Assembly: GCA_000421085.1 (NCBI GenBank) | Contig: ATWE01000008.1 | Location: 186,001-250,000, forward strand | Length of the DNA stretch: 64,000 nucleotides | Direction: 5' to 3' | DNA from: Ensifer sp. USDA 6670 | Lineage (GTDB): Bacteria; Pseudomonadota; Alphaproteobacteria; Rhizobiales; Rhizobiaceae | Shown: in pieces, positions 17,251-26,090 of the stretch | Layout of the letters: each line of letters starts with the position of its first letter | How positions within the stretch are numbered: the stretch's first letter is position 1 | Notes under the pieces: generated by a model | Database searches by the model: none | Seen by the model: the letters and a program-made list of their open reading frames with translations, nothing else | What the model was told of the DNA's origin: nothing | Translations under genes and position numbers: made by a program

Positions 17251-18132
17251 ATGATTGTCAAAAAACGCAGACGGCCCCTGCCGCTGACGGTCCTTTCCAC
17301 CACCTTCGTGCTGCTCTGGGTGTTGATGGCGGCTTTTCCCTTCATCTGGACGGTCTGGGGATCGTTCAAGGTCGAGCAGGATTTTTTCTCGCGTGACAGC
17401 TGGTGGTTTGCCATCGAGGGCCCGCGCACGATCGCCCAGACCGGCTCCGCCTTTACCGGCGACGGCTATTACGGCGCCTGGGTGCTGCGCGACTTCTTTT
17501 CCTCGGTCGTCAATACGATCATCGTGACGGTGTCCGTGGTCGTCATCTCGCTGACCTTCGGCACGCTCGGCGGCTACGCGCTGGCGCGCTCCGGCTACCG
17601 TTATACCTTCTGGCTGCTGATGCTGGCCCTGGTGTTCCGCGCCATGCCGCACATCACGCTGGTCTCGGGCTATCTGCTGCCCTTTTTCGAGATGAACATC
17701 TGGGGCCACCTGCCGACCGCCATCATCGTGCTGGTTGCGATCAACCAGCCTTTCACCCTCTGGATGCTGCATTCGTTCTTCCTGTCGATCCCCAAGGATC
17801 TCGACGAAAGCGCGATGGTCGACGGTTGCTCACGGTTTCAGGCTTTCCGCATGGTGGTGATCCCCGTCATGTGGCCGGGCGTGATCACAACGGGCCTGTT
17901 CTCCTTCCTGCTAGCCTATAACGACTTCGCCGTCACCGCGATGCTCCTGTCGCAGCCCAACCAGACGATGGTGCCGAAGATCGCGAGCTTCCTGGGGACG
18001 ATACAGCAGGAGGGCAATGTCATGTTCGCCGTCGCCGCCGTCGTTTCCGCGACCGCACCGCTCTTCGTGCTGGTCATGTTCTTCCAACGTCAGATCGTCA
18101 GCGGGCTCACCGCGGGCGCAGTCAAGGGATAA
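17251..18132 (+). CDS. Sugar-type ABC transporter permease (MalG-like)
   Basis: A 293-residue permease with six predicted helices and the EAA loop DESAMVDGCSRFQAFRMVVI. The start was set at ATG 17251, preceded by GAGGG, giving the basic N-terminus MIVKKRRRPLPLTVL. A GTG at 17221, overlapping the previous gene, would add 10 residues and cannot be excluded. It ends 5 bp before the ATPase gene. Together with the upstream permease it should form the heterodimeric channel of the transporter. Confidence 0.9.
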   Translation: MIVKKRRRPLPLTVLSTTFVLLWVLMAAFPFIWTVWGSFKVEQDFFSRDSWWFAIEGPRTIAQTGSAFTGDGYYGAWVLRDFFSSVVNTIIVTVSVVVISLTFGTLGGYALARSGYRYTFWLLMLALVFRAMPHITLVSGYLLPFFEMNIWGHLPTAIIVLVAINQPFTLWMLHSFFLSIPKDLDESAMVDGCSRFQAFRMVVIPVMWPGVITTGLFSFLLAYNDFAVTAMLLSQPNQTMVPKIASFLGTIQQEGNVMFAVAAVVSATAPLFVLVMFFQRQIVSGLTAGAVKG

Positions 18133-18137
18133 TCGCA

Positions 18138-19202
18138 ATGGCTGAAATCCGCCTGAAGAACGTGTCGAAGCGTTGGCACAATTTCGTCGGCGTAAACAAT
18201 TTCGATCTCGACATCGCCGACCGGGAGTTCCTGGTGCTGCTCGGGCCGTCCGGCTGCGGAAAGACGACGACGATGCGCATGATCGCCGGGCTCGACGACA
18301 TCAGCGAAGGCGAGATCTGGCTCGGCGACCGCATGGTCAACAATCTGGAGCCAAAGGACCGGGACATCTCGATGGTCTTCCAGAGCTATGGCCTCTATCC
18401 CAACATGACCGTCTACGAGAACATTCGTTTTCCGCTGCGCGTACGCAAGGTCCCGAAGGAACTGCACCACGAGAAGGTCATGCAGGCCGCCCGCATGGTC
18501 GAGCTGGTGGATTTCCTGGAGCGCCGGCCGGCAGCCCTCTCCGGTGGTCAGCGGCAGCGCGTCGCGCTCGGACGCGCCATCGTGCGCCAGCCGGCAGCCT
18601 TCCTGATGGACGAACCGCTTTCTAATCTTGATGCAAAGCTGCGCGTCTCGACGCGTGCCCAGATCAAGAACCTGCAGCACACGCTGAAAGTCACGACGAT
18701 CTACGTCACTCATGACCAGATCGAGGCGATGACACTTGCCGACCGGGTGGTGGTGATGAACAGGGGCGTCATCCAGCAGGTAGGCACTCCTACGGATATC
18801 TATGACAATCCCGCCAATACCTTCGTTGCATCATTCATAGGCTCGCCGGCGATGAACCTTGTCTCCGGCGACATCGAGAACGGCACCTTCCGCGGGCCGG
18901 GCATCACCATCGCCGGCCTGCAGACGAATGTGAAGGGCCCGGTGACGCTCGGCTTCCGCGCCGAGGACGCCTCGCTCGTTTCCGAGGGCGGGGAATTCGG
19001 CGCCGAGGTCTATTCGATGGAGCTTCTCGGCGAAGCCACCATGGCAAGCTTTCGAATCGGCGACCAGCTCGTCTCCATCAAATCGGGCAAGGAATACCGC
19101 GCCGAGATCGGCGACGTCGTGCATGCGGCGATCCCCGCCTCGATCTGCCACCTGTTCGATACCGATACGGGTGTGCGGATCGCGCGGACACCCGGCAACT
19201 GA
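18138..19202 (+). CDS. ABC transporter ATP-binding protein (MalK/UgpC type)
   Basis: A 354-residue ATPase. Walker A is GPSGCGKTTT (about residues 36-45), the signature LSGGQRQRVALGRA, Walker B AAFLMDEPLSNLD, and the switch His lies in YVTHDQIEAMTLADR. The last ~115 residues form the MOI/TOBE regulatory domain typical of carbohydrate importers of the CUT1 class. It completes a full importer with the three genes before it. Confidence 0.93.
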   Translation: MAEIRLKNVSKRWHNFVGVNNFDLDIADREFLVLLGPSGCGKTTTMRMIAGLDDISEGEIWLGDRMVNNLEPKDRDISMVFQSYGLYPNMTVYENIRFPLRVRKVPKELHHEKVMQAARMVELVDFLERRPAALSGGQRQRVALGRAIVRQPAAFLMDEPLSNLDAKLRVSTRAQIKNLQHTLKVTTIYVTHDQIEAMTLADRVVVMNRGVIQQVGTPTDIYDNPANTFVASFIGSPAMNLVSGDIENGTFRGPGITIAGLQTNVKGPVTLGFRAEDASLVSEGGEFGAEVYSMELLGEATMASFRIGDQLVSIKSGKEYRAEIGDVVHAAIPASICHLFDTDTGVRIARTPGN

Positions 19203-19259
19203 AATACACGGCCGGCATGCGGTTTCGCATCGCCGCAATGTCCCAAGGGAAGGAACAAC

Positions 19260-20576
19260 ATGACGGTGACCTATCTCAAGCGCGGCAAGCCCGAGGCCCA
19301 GCGATCGGAGGAGGACGCGAAGGTCCGCGCGATCGTCGAAGCGACGCTGAAGGACATCGAGACGCGAGGCGATCAAGCGGTTCGGGAACTCTCGGAGAAG
19401 TTCGACGGATTTTCGCCGCCGTCCTTCCGGCTGAGCCAGTCGGAGATCGAGGCCGCGATGTCCAAGGTCTCTGCCCGCGACATGGCCGATATCGACTTCG
19501 CCCAGAAGCAGATACGCCGCTTCGCCGAAGCCCAGCGCGCTTCGATGAAGGACATCGAGGTCGAGACGATCCCGGGCGTGATCCTGGGGCATCGCAACAT
19601 TCCCGTGCAGTCGGTCGGCTGCTACGTGCCCGGCGGCAAGTTCCCGATGGTCGCCTCCGCCCACATGTCGGTGCTGACGGCTGCGGTCGCAGGCGTCCCG
19701 CGCATAGTTGCCTCCGCGCCCCCGCAGAAGGGTGAGCCGCATCCGGCGATCGTGGCGGCGATGCACAAGGCGGGTGCCCACGAGATCTACGTGCTGGGGG
19801 GCATGCAGGCCGTAGGCGCGATGGCGCTCGGCACCGAGACGATCGACGCGGTCGACATGCTGGTCGGCCCGGGCAATGCCTTCGTCGCCGAAGCCAAGCG
19901 GCAGTTGTACGGCCGAGTCGGCATCGACCTCTTCGCCGGCCCGACCGAGACGATGGTGATCGCCGACGAGACGGTCGACGCCGAGCTGTGCGCAACCGAT
20001 CTGCTTGGCCAGGCCGAACACGGCTACAATTCGCCGGCGGTGCTCGTCACCAACTCGCACGATCTCGCCCATGCGACCGTCGCGGAGATCGACCGCATCC
20101 TTGCGATCCTGCCGACGGCGGAAACCGCAGGTGCCTCCTGGCGCGATTACGGTGAGGTCATACTGTGCGATACCTATGAGGGAATGCTTGAGGTCGCCAA
20201 CGACCTCGCCTCCGAGCACGTGCAGGTCATGACAGACCGCGACGACTGGTTCCTGGAGAACATGCACTCCTACGGCGCGCTCTTCCTCGGCCCCCGGACC
20301 AATGTCGCCAATGGCGACAAGGTAATCGGCACCAATCACACTCTGCCGACCAGGAAGGCCGGCCGTTATACGGGCGGCCTCTGGGTCGGCAAATTCCTGA
20401 AGACGCATTCATACCAACGGGTGCTGACGGACGAAGCCGCCGCGGAGATCGGCGCCTATTGCTCGCGCCTGTGCCTTCTGGAGGGATTCGTCGGCCATGC
20501 CGAACAGGCCAATGTCCGGGTTCGCCGCTATGGCGGGCGCAGCATCGGTTATGGGGAGGGCGCGGCGCTTGAATAG
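19260..20576 (+). CDS. Histidinol dehydrogenase-family enzyme (catabolic HisD paralogue)
   Basis: A 438-residue HisD-family NAD-dependent four-electron dehydrogenase that would oxidise a primary alcohol through the aldehyde to a carboxylate. The family signature is intact: [17 protein letters not shown], then [17 protein letters not shown], with the Glu-His of SEHVQVMT and HTLPT near the end. No other histidine gene is nearby and the gene sits directly after an ABC importer, so a catabolic role is far more likely than histidine synthesis. HpsN, the sulfopropanediol 3-dehydrogenase, is a HisD relative with this kind of job, but the sulfonate-degrading partners are missing here. The substrate is unassigned. 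Confidence 0.85.
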   Translation: MTVTYLKRGKPEAQRSEEDAKVRAIVEATLKDIETRGDQAVRELSEKFDGFSPPSFRLSQSEIEAAMSKVSARDMADIDFAQKQIRRFAEAQRASMKDIEVETIPGVILGHRNIPVQSVGCYVPGGKFPMVASAHMSVLTAAVAGVPRIVASAPPQKGEPHPAIVAAMHKAGAHEIYVLGGMQAVGAMALGTETIDAVDMLVGPGNAFVAEAKRQLYGRVGIDLFAGPTETMVIADETVDAELCATDLLGQAEHGYNSPAVLVTNSHDLAHATVAEIDRILAILPTAETAGASWRDYGEVILCDTYEGMLEVANDLASEHVQVMTDRDDWFLENMHSYGALFLGPRTNVANGDKVIGTNHTLPTRKAGRYTGGLWVGKFLKTHSYQRVLTDEAAAEIGAYCSRLCLLEGFVGHAEQANVRVRRYGGRSIGYGEGAALE

Positions 20577-20648
20577 ATCGCTTCACATGACCAGCGGCGT
20601 GGGCCCGCGTGTGCCGGGCCCGGCGATTCAGCAACGGAGGCTCCTACG

Positions 20649-21413
20649 GTGATCCTGCCCCGCACGCCTTCCTTCCGCCTAGATGGCAAGCGTGCCCTGG
20701 TCGCTGGAGCTTCGTCGGGCATCGGCCTCGGTTGCGCTGTCGCGCTCGCGGAGGCGGGCGCCCATGTGGTTCTGTCGGCGCGCTCGCCGCAGACGCTTGC
20801 CGAAGCGGTGGAGGCGATTCGCGCCGAAGGGTTCTCTGCCGAGTCCCTGGTGCTCGATGTCGCCGACGTCGAGGCGACCGAGGCAGCAATCGCGACCCAC
20901 GGACCGTTCCATGTTCTGGTCAACAGTGCGGGCACCGCCCGCCATGGCCCGGCGGCGGACACGGCTCCGGCGGACTTCGACGCCGTCTTCGCGCTCAATG
21001 TGCGCGGCGCCTATTTCCTCACGCAGGCTGTCGCCAAGGGGTTGATTGCCGTCGGCGAACCGGGCTCGCTCATCAATATTTCCTCGCAGATGGCTCATGT
21101 CGGGGGCATCGACCGGGCCGTCTACAGTGCCACGAAACACGCGGTCGAGGGCTTCACCAAATCGATGGCGATCGAGTGGGGCCCGAAAGGCATTCGGGTC
21201 AATACGATCTGCCCGACATTCATTCGCACGCCGCTGACGGAGCAGACCTTTTCCAGACCCGAACGGGTCCAGTGGATAAAGGAGAAAATCAAGCTCGGGC
21301 GCCTCGGGCGCGTGGAAGACATTATGGCTGCCGTCACCTATCTTGCGAGCGATGCTTCGGCGATGGTGACGGGGACCGCGCTGATGCTCGATGGGGGGTG
21401 GACAGCGGACTGA
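20649..21413 (+). CDS. SDR family oxidoreductase
   Basis: A 254-residue classical short-chain dehydrogenase: cofactor loop AGASSGIGLG, NSAG motif, catalytic Ser in INISSQMAHVGG, and YSATKHA holding Tyr and Lys. The GTG at 20649 is preceded by CGGAGGCTCCTAC. The stop overlaps the start of the LacI gene (TGATG), indicating coupling. It follows the HisD-like gene by 72 bp. The pair could oxidise a secondary and a primary hydroxyl of the same molecule (inference). Confidence 0.9.
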   Translation: MILPRTPSFRLDGKRALVAGASSGIGLGCAVALAEAGAHVVLSARSPQTLAEAVEAIRAEGFSAESLVLDVADVEATEAAIATHGPFHVLVNSAGTARHGPAADTAPADFDAVFALNVRGAYFLTQAVAKGLIAVGEPGSLINISSQMAHVGGIDRAVYSATKHAVEGFTKSMAIEWGPKGIRVNTICPTFIRTPLTEQTFSRPERVQWIKEKIKLGRLGRVEDIMAAVTYLASDASAMVTGTALMLDGGWTAD

Positions 21414-22441
21414 TGGCAAACGAGAAGGTCACGTCGAACGATGTTGCCCGCCTGGCGGGCGTAAGCCAATCGGCCGTATCGCGCTACTTCACGCCGGGGA
21501 CGTCTGTTTCGAAGAAGACGGCGGAGAAGATCAGGGCGGCTGCCGAAGAGCTCGGCTATCGGCCCAACGTGCTCGCCCGCTCGCTGATCACGGGTCGCAG
21601 CCGCATCATCGGCCTCGTCGTCGCCTATCTGGAAAATTACTTCTATCCGGAGGTGGTGGAGCGCCTGTCTAAGGCGTTGCAGGACCAAGGCTATCATGTG
21701 CTGGTCTTCATCTCCTCGATCGCATCCGAAAACGTCGACCAGATTACCCAGGAAATCCTCGACTATCAGGTCGACGGCATCGTGCTCGCCTCGGCGAACA
21801 TGTCCTCTGAACTGGCGGCGCGCTGCCACGCCTCGGGCGTGCCGATCGTGCTGTTCAACCGCCTGCAGGACGACGAGCGGCTCTCGGCCGTCACTTCGGA
21901 CAACCGCGGCGGTGGCCGCCAGCTGGCGGAATTGCTCGTTTCACTCGGCCACAGGCGCTGCGGCTACATCGCAGGCTTCGAGGGCGCCTCGACGCAGCGC
22001 GACCGCGAAAAGGGATTTCGCGAAGGGCTGGAGGCGGCGGGGCTCGCGCTCTTTGCACGCGAGGTCGGAAACTTCCGCTATGAAGAGGCGCAGGCGGCGG
22101 CACGGCGCATGTTTGCAGGATCGGAGCGTCCCGACGCCGTCTTCGTCTGCAACGATCACATGGCCTTCGCCGTAATGGACGTGCTGCGCTTCGAACTGGG
22201 ACTGCGCGTTCCCGACGACGTCTCCGTCGTCGGCTTCGACGACGTGCCGCCGGCGCGCTGGCCCGCCTACGACCTGACGACGATCCGCCAGAACGTCGAC
22301 CACATGGTCGCCGAAACGGTGGCCACGCTCATGCAGAGCATCAAGGAGGGGGAAGGGACCGCGCGCCGCATCACCCTCGATGGCGCCCTGGTCCTGCGCG
22401 GCTCGACCCGCGCAAAAGCTCAGACAGGAGAGACACGCTAG
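21413..22441 (+). CDS. LacI family transcriptional regulator
   Basis: A 342-residue repressor or activator. The helix-turn-helix is TSNDVARLAGVSQSAVSRYF (residues about 7-26), with hinge ELGYRPNVLARSLITGRS. A periplasmic-binding-like effector domain follows to the end (IGLVVAYLENYFYPEVVERL, VSVVGFDDVPPARWPAYDL). It is coupled to the SDR gene. The three TTGCATACGTATGCAA-type palindromes at 14754, 22487 and 25966 flank its own gene cluster and are its probable operators. The effector is presumably the transported compound or a product of it. Confidence 0.92.
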   Translation: MANEKVTSNDVARLAGVSQSAVSRYFTPGTSVSKKTAEKIRAAAEELGYRPNVLARSLITGRSRIIGLVVAYLENYFYPEVVERLSKALQDQGYHVLVFISSIASENVDQITQEILDYQVDGIVLASANMSSELAARCHASGVPIVLFNRLQDDERLSAVTSDNRGGGRQLAELLVSLGHRRCGYIAGFEGASTQRDREKGFREGLEAAGLALFAREVGNFRYEEAQAAARRMFAGSERPDAVFVCNDHMAFAVMDVLRFELGLRVPDDVSVVGFDDVPPARWPAYDLTTIRQNVDHMVAETVATLMQSIKEGEGTARRITLDGALVLRGSTRAKAQTGETR

Positions 22442-22486
22442 CCGCGCCGCCCGGACCGGGAGGCGAAGCCATGACCGCAACCCATT

Positions 22487-22502
22487 TTGCATACGTATGA
22501 AA
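22487..22502. promoter_or_regulatory. LacI-type operator (site 2 of the regulon)
   Basis: TTGCATACGTATGAAA differs at one position from the perfect palindrome at 14754. It ends 10 bp before the bicupin start codon, so a bound repressor would also block the ribosome-binding region or a promoter immediately upstream. Confidence 0.75.
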
Positions 22503-22512
22503 GGCATTGAAA

Positions 22513-23484
22513 ATGCAGATCTCCCAGACGGAAATGGAAAAGCGCATCGTTCGCTATGGCGAATTGAAACCATGCCGGACCGCCTTCATCGACGCCCATA
22601 CGCCGGGCTCGAACCAGAAGGAAAACTTCACCATAATCGGGGGCGGCGTCTCGGAAAGCGCTGACCAGCATGTCCATATCAAGGATACGCCCGGCTTCAA
22701 CATCGGGGCTGCCGGCCAGCCGCCGAAGTGCCGCAATTCGCTGCATTCGCACCGCACGGCCGAAGTCTTCTTCGTGCTCAAGGGGCGCTGGCGATTCTTC
22801 TGGGGTCGCTGGGGCAACGCCGGCGAGGTCGTGCTCGAAGAGGGCGACATCTTCAACATTCCGACCGGCATCTTCCGCGGCTTCGAGAACATCGGTACGG
22901 ACTACGGGATGATCATGGCCATACTCGGCGGCGACGATGCCGGCGGCGGCGTGATCTGGGCGCCGCAGGTGATCGAGGATGCCAGGGATCACGGTCTGGT
23001 TCTCGGCGAAAACGGCAAGCTCTACGACACCAAGAAGGGGCAGTCGCTGCCCGATGGCATCAAGCCGATGCCGCTTCTGACGGAGGAAGAGCTACGGGCC
23101 TTCCCGGAAACGCCGGTTCAGGATGTGGTACGCGACTATGTCGCCCGTTACTGGGATCTGATGGCGCTGGCGCAGGGGGCGCCGGCAAAGGTGATCGGCG
23201 AGAAGGCACTGTTGCGCGACAAGCCGGGCTTCGAGGTGGAACTGCTCACGCGCGGTTCGATTCCGGAAGAGGCCTATGTGAACGAACGTCACGAGGTGCT
23301 GATGGTCATGCGCGGCCATTGGAGGCTTGCCTGGGACGGCGGCGAAGCCGTCCTTGCGCCGGGCGATACCTGCGCCGTTCCGCCGGGCCTCAAGCACAGC
23401 CTCGCGCCAGCAATGACCGGCGAGGCGAGCCTCTACCGCGTCGCCTCGACCGGCGACAGGGCCGGCCAGACCTGGCGCGGCTGA
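22513..23484 (+). CDS. Bicupin-domain protein
   Basis: A 323-residue protein with two cupin barrels, an architecture shared with gentisate-type dioxygenases and bicupin isomerases. Barrel 1 has RNSLHSHRTAEVFFVLKGRW with its His pair and Glu, and a later GDIFNIPTGIFRGFENIG. Barrel 2 (about residues 230-310) has NERHEVLMVMRGHWRLAW and APGDTCAVPPGLKHSLAP. ATG 22513 is preferred over the TTG two codons earlier. The upstream operator ties it to the LacI regulon. The ligand and reaction are unknown. Confidence 0.8.
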   Translation: MQISQTEMEKRIVRYGELKPCRTAFIDAHTPGSNQKENFTIIGGGVSESADQHVHIKDTPGFNIGAAGQPPKCRNSLHSHRTAEVFFVLKGRWRFFWGRWGNAGEVVLEEGDIFNIPTGIFRGFENIGTDYGMIMAILGGDDAGGGVIWAPQVIEDARDHGLVLGENGKLYDTKKGQSLPDGIKPMPLLTEEELRAFPETPVQDVVRDYVARYWDLMALAQGAPAKVIGEKALLRDKPGFEVELLTRGSIPEEAYVNERHEVLMVMRGHWRLAWDGGEAVLAPGDTCAVPPGLKHSLAPAMTGEASLYRVASTGDRAGQTWRG

Positions 23485-23568
23485 TCTCCAGTGAAGGGCG
23501 GCGGAGGGCCGCCCTTCATCACCCCCCTGAGGTTTCGGCCCGAAGCCCAGATCACCGGAGGAAAAGAT

Positions 23569-24264
23569 TTGGACGACGAACTCCTGTCCCTGCTGCGCAT
23601 GGTCGACACGCCCACCGTCTGCAACGCGATCGAGGTGGCGCAGGGCAAGCGCGGCTTTGACGCCTTTACCCGCGGCACGGTCGTCAGTTCGGCTCCGGCG
23701 TCCCCGCCGGCGGTCGGATACGCCCGCACGGCGAAGATAGCCGCCGCCGCGCCTTCGAGCGAGGACCCGGCCATCATAAGGGCGCGGCGCATGGACTATT
23801 ACCGCCACATGGCAAGCGGCGGTCCGCCTTCGGTCGCCGTCATCGAGGATACTGATTTTCCCCATTGCGTCGGCGCCTTCTGGGGCGAGATCAACGCGAC
23901 CGTCCACCGCGGGCTCGGCCTCTCCGGCGTGCTGACCAATGGCGTGATGCGCGATCTTGGAGACGTGCCCGAGGACTTCCCGATGGTCGCCGGTTCGATC
24001 GGCCCCAGCCATGCCTTCGTGCATGTGGAGGCGATCGGCGTCCCGGTCACCGTCTTCGGCCTGACGGTTGCGCCGGGCGATCTCGTTCACGCGGACCGCC
24101 ACGGCGCAGTCGTGGTGCCGCCGGAGGCCATCCCCGTGCTTGCGGCCTCGATCGGGAAGCTGCGTGCCACTGAGCGGCTGATCCTGGAGCCCGCTCGACA
24201 GGAAGGCTTCGATCTCGCAAAATTCGAGGAAGCCTGGGCGCGGTTCGAGGCTGCCCGGACCTGA
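23569..24264 (+). CDS. RraA-like / HMG aldolase family protein
   Basis: A 231-residue member of the RraA / 4-hydroxy-4-methyl-2-oxoglutarate aldolase superfamily. DTPTVCNAIEVAQGKRGF at the start, GAFWGEINATVHRGLGLSG VLTNG around the metal site and LVHADRHGAVVVPPEAIPVL near the C-terminus follow the family. TTG 23569 is preceded by GGAGGAAAAGAT and is chosen as start over a GTG further upstream. In metabolic operons such proteins are retro-aldolases or oxaloacetate decarboxylases acting on small keto acids. The operon position, after the bicupin, suggests a late step in breakdown of the regulon substrate. Confidence 0.82.
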   Translation: MDDELLSLLRMVDTPTVCNAIEVAQGKRGFDAFTRGTVVSSAPASPPAVGYARTAKIAAAAPSSEDPAIIRARRMDYYRHMASGGPPSVAVIEDTDFPHCVGAFWGEINATVHRGLGLSGVLTNGVMRDLGDVPEDFPMVAGSIGPSHAFVHVEAIGVPVTVFGLTVAPGDLVHADRHGAVVVPPEAIPVLAASIGKLRATERLILEPARQEGFDLAKFEEAWARFEAART

Positions 24265-24276
24265 CTGGAGCACGCC

Positions 24277-24468
24277 ATGGCACATTCCGCATCCACGCGG
24301 CCGACCCTGTCCATCATCCGGGAGCGGGCCCGCGTGCTCGGCATCTCGATCGCAGCCGAGCGGGAGGCGCCCATTCTGGCCGGTGCCGTGCATCTTCATG
24401 GTGCGGCGCAACGCCTGGACCACATAGCAGCCGATGACGAAGCACCGCCGGAGGCTGACGGCCGATGA
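24277..24468 (+). CDS. AtzG-like small amidase partner (DUF4089 type)
   Basis: A 63-residue protein directly before an amidase gene and overlapping it (ATGA). The segment RVLGISIAAEREAPILAGAV HLHGAAQRLDHI fits the short helical DUF4089/AtzG pattern (LGLPI...R..V..NL.RLA). AtzG is the small subunit that AtzE-type amidases need for stability and activity, analogous to GatC with GatA. A likely real gene despite its size: start with GGAGCACGCC upstream, fixed gene order and family pattern support it. Confidence 0.7.
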   Translation: MAHSASTRPTLSIIRERARVLGISIAAEREAPILAGAVHLHGAAQRLDHIAADDEAPPEADGR

Positions 24469-25859
24469 CGGAGAACCCAGCCGATCTCACGATCCCGGAG
24501 GCTGCCGCCCGGCTTCGTGACGGAAGCTTGACCTCCGTGGCGGTGACCGAAGCGCATCTCGACCGGATTGTGGAGCGGGACGGCGCCTACCATGCTTTCC
24601 GGCATGTTGCTGCGGAAAGCGCGCTCGCCGAGGCGGCGCGGGCCGACGAGGCACTCGAGCGCGGCGAGGACCGGGGTGCGCTGCACGGCATCCCCGTTGC
24701 GGTCAAGGATCTCTTCGACACGGTGGATATGCCGACGACTTACGGCTCGGATGTATATGCCGGGCAAATCCCGGCCGAGGATGCGGAGGTGGTACGTCGA
24801 CTGAGGTTGAGCGGTGCCGTCCTGATCGGCAAGCTCGAAACCTACGAATTCGCGATGGTCGGCCCGGTCTTCGACCGGTCCTTTCCACCGGCCGCCAATC
24901 CCTGGGACGTGCGGCGCTTTACCGGCGGCTCGTCGTCCGGTTCTGCAGCGGCGGTCGCCGGCGGCCTGCTGCGTACGTCGGTCGCCTCCGATACCGGAGG
25001 CTCGGTGCGCAGTCCTGCCGCCTATTGCGGCGCTGTCGGCTTCAAGCCGACCTATGGCCGCATCCCCATGCGCGGTGCATTTCCGCTTTCGCCGAGCATG
25101 GACCACGTCGGCCTCGTCAGCGCCTCGGTGGCCGAAGCGGCGATCACCTTCGACGCAATCGCGGACCCTCCGGGGACGGACGGTGATCCTGCCGCCTCGT
25201 GTCTCGGCAGGCCCTTGACGGGATTGCGCATCGGCTATGCTCGCGAATGGTTTGCCAGTGATCCGGAGACCCTGCCGGCGCTTCTCGAGGCCATCGACGG
25301 GGCCGCATCGCTTCTGTCGCTACTCGGCGCGAGGATCGAGGAAGTGTCACTGCCGGCCGCGGCGGATTTCGAGGCGGTCGGCGCCGTCATCATCCATGCC
25401 GAGGCCTTCGAGGCGCATCGCCGGCAGCTTGCCGTGGCTGGCGACCGCTACAGCCGCAAGGTCTTCCAGAACATAGTGTCGGGCCTCTGCCTGACGCCGG
25501 AGGACCTTTCCCGGGCTCATCAGGCTGCCGCGCGCCTGCGCAATCGGGTCGACCGCACGGTGTTTGCGGGCTTCGATGCGGTGCTGACGGCAACGACGCT
25601 GACGCCGGCGATACCTTTTGGCGATTTTGCCGGGGAGGCGGCGCGGTGGACACCCATGCGCACGATCGCCTTCAATGTCACGGGTCACCCCGCCCTTTCG
25701 GTCCCCTGTGGCTTTGCCGGCGGCCTGCCGCTCGGGCTTCAGCTCGCCGCCCGGGCAGGGGGCGAGGCGACCCTTTGCCAGATCGGCCATGCCTATGAGC
25801 AGGCGAGCGACTTCGCCGCGTCCAAGCCACCGCGACTGTGGTCCAATTCAGGAGTTTAG
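24465..25859 (+). CDS. Amidase signature family enzyme (AtzE/GatA-like)
   Basis: A 464-residue amidase-signature hydrolase. The Ser-cisSer-Lys triad is visible: Lys in GIPVAVKDLFDTVD (about residue 85), the Gly/Ser-rich stretch FTGGSSSGSAAAVAGG, and the nucleophile Ser in SDTGGSVRSPAAYCGAVGFK. It would hydrolyse an amide or urea-like bond in the cytoplasm. It is translationally coupled to the AtzG-like protein. Within the regulon it indicates that the substrate or an intermediate contains an amide (inference). Confidence 0.88.
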   Translation: MTENPADLTIPEAAARLRDGSLTSVAVTEAHLDRIVERDGAYHAFRHVAAESALAEAARADEALERGEDRGALHGIPVAVKDLFDTVDMPTTYGSDVYAGQIPAEDAEVVRRLRLSGAVLIGKLETYEFAMVGPVFDRSFPPAANPWDVRRFTGGSSSGSAAAVAGGLLRTSVASDTGGSVRSPAAYCGAVGFKPTYGRIPMRGAFPLSPSMDHVGLVSASVAEAAITFDAIADPPGTDGDPAASCLGRPLTGLRIGYAREWFASDPETLPALLEAIDGAASLLSLLGARIEEVSLPAAADFEAVGAVIIHAEAFEAHRRQLAVAGDRYSRKVFQNIVSGLCLTPEDLSRAHQAAARLRNRVDRTVFAGFDAVLTATTLTPAIPFGDFAGEAARWTPMRTIAFNVTGHPALSVPCGFAGGLPLGLQLAARAGGEATLCQIGHAYEQASDFAASKPPRLWSNSGV

Positions 25860-25965
25860 AGCACTTCATCGCACGCCTGGGACGCACCTCTCCGACGGCG
25901 AAACCGCTTGGATCACGCGGGGAAAACGCATCCGGGGCATTCGAAACAATCGGGTACAAATTCTA

Positions 25966-25981
25966 TTGCATACGTATTCAA
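25966..25981. promoter_or_regulatory. LacI-type operator (site 3 of the regulon)
   Basis: TTGCATACGTATTCAA differs at one position from the perfect palindrome at 14754. It lies in the 231-bp gap before the alpha/beta hydrolase, about 110 bp from its start, marking a third promoter under the same regulator. The rest of the gap, 25860-25965 and 25982-26090, holds no gene that could be supported. Confidence 0.75.
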
Positions 25982-26090
25982 AATCTGCCAGTCTTCCCTT
26001 AGGCTCGGCGTCACAATCTGCTTTGGCTATCCCTGGAGGAGGCCGGGATCGTGATGGCGAAGCGAGCAATCTCTCCGGGCGAATCCGACA

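Noticed and set aside
19260-20576. Firm naming as hpsN (sulfopropanediol dehydrogenase)
   Set aside because: The family fits but no sulfolactate or sulfonate lyase genes are present, so the name would over-claim.
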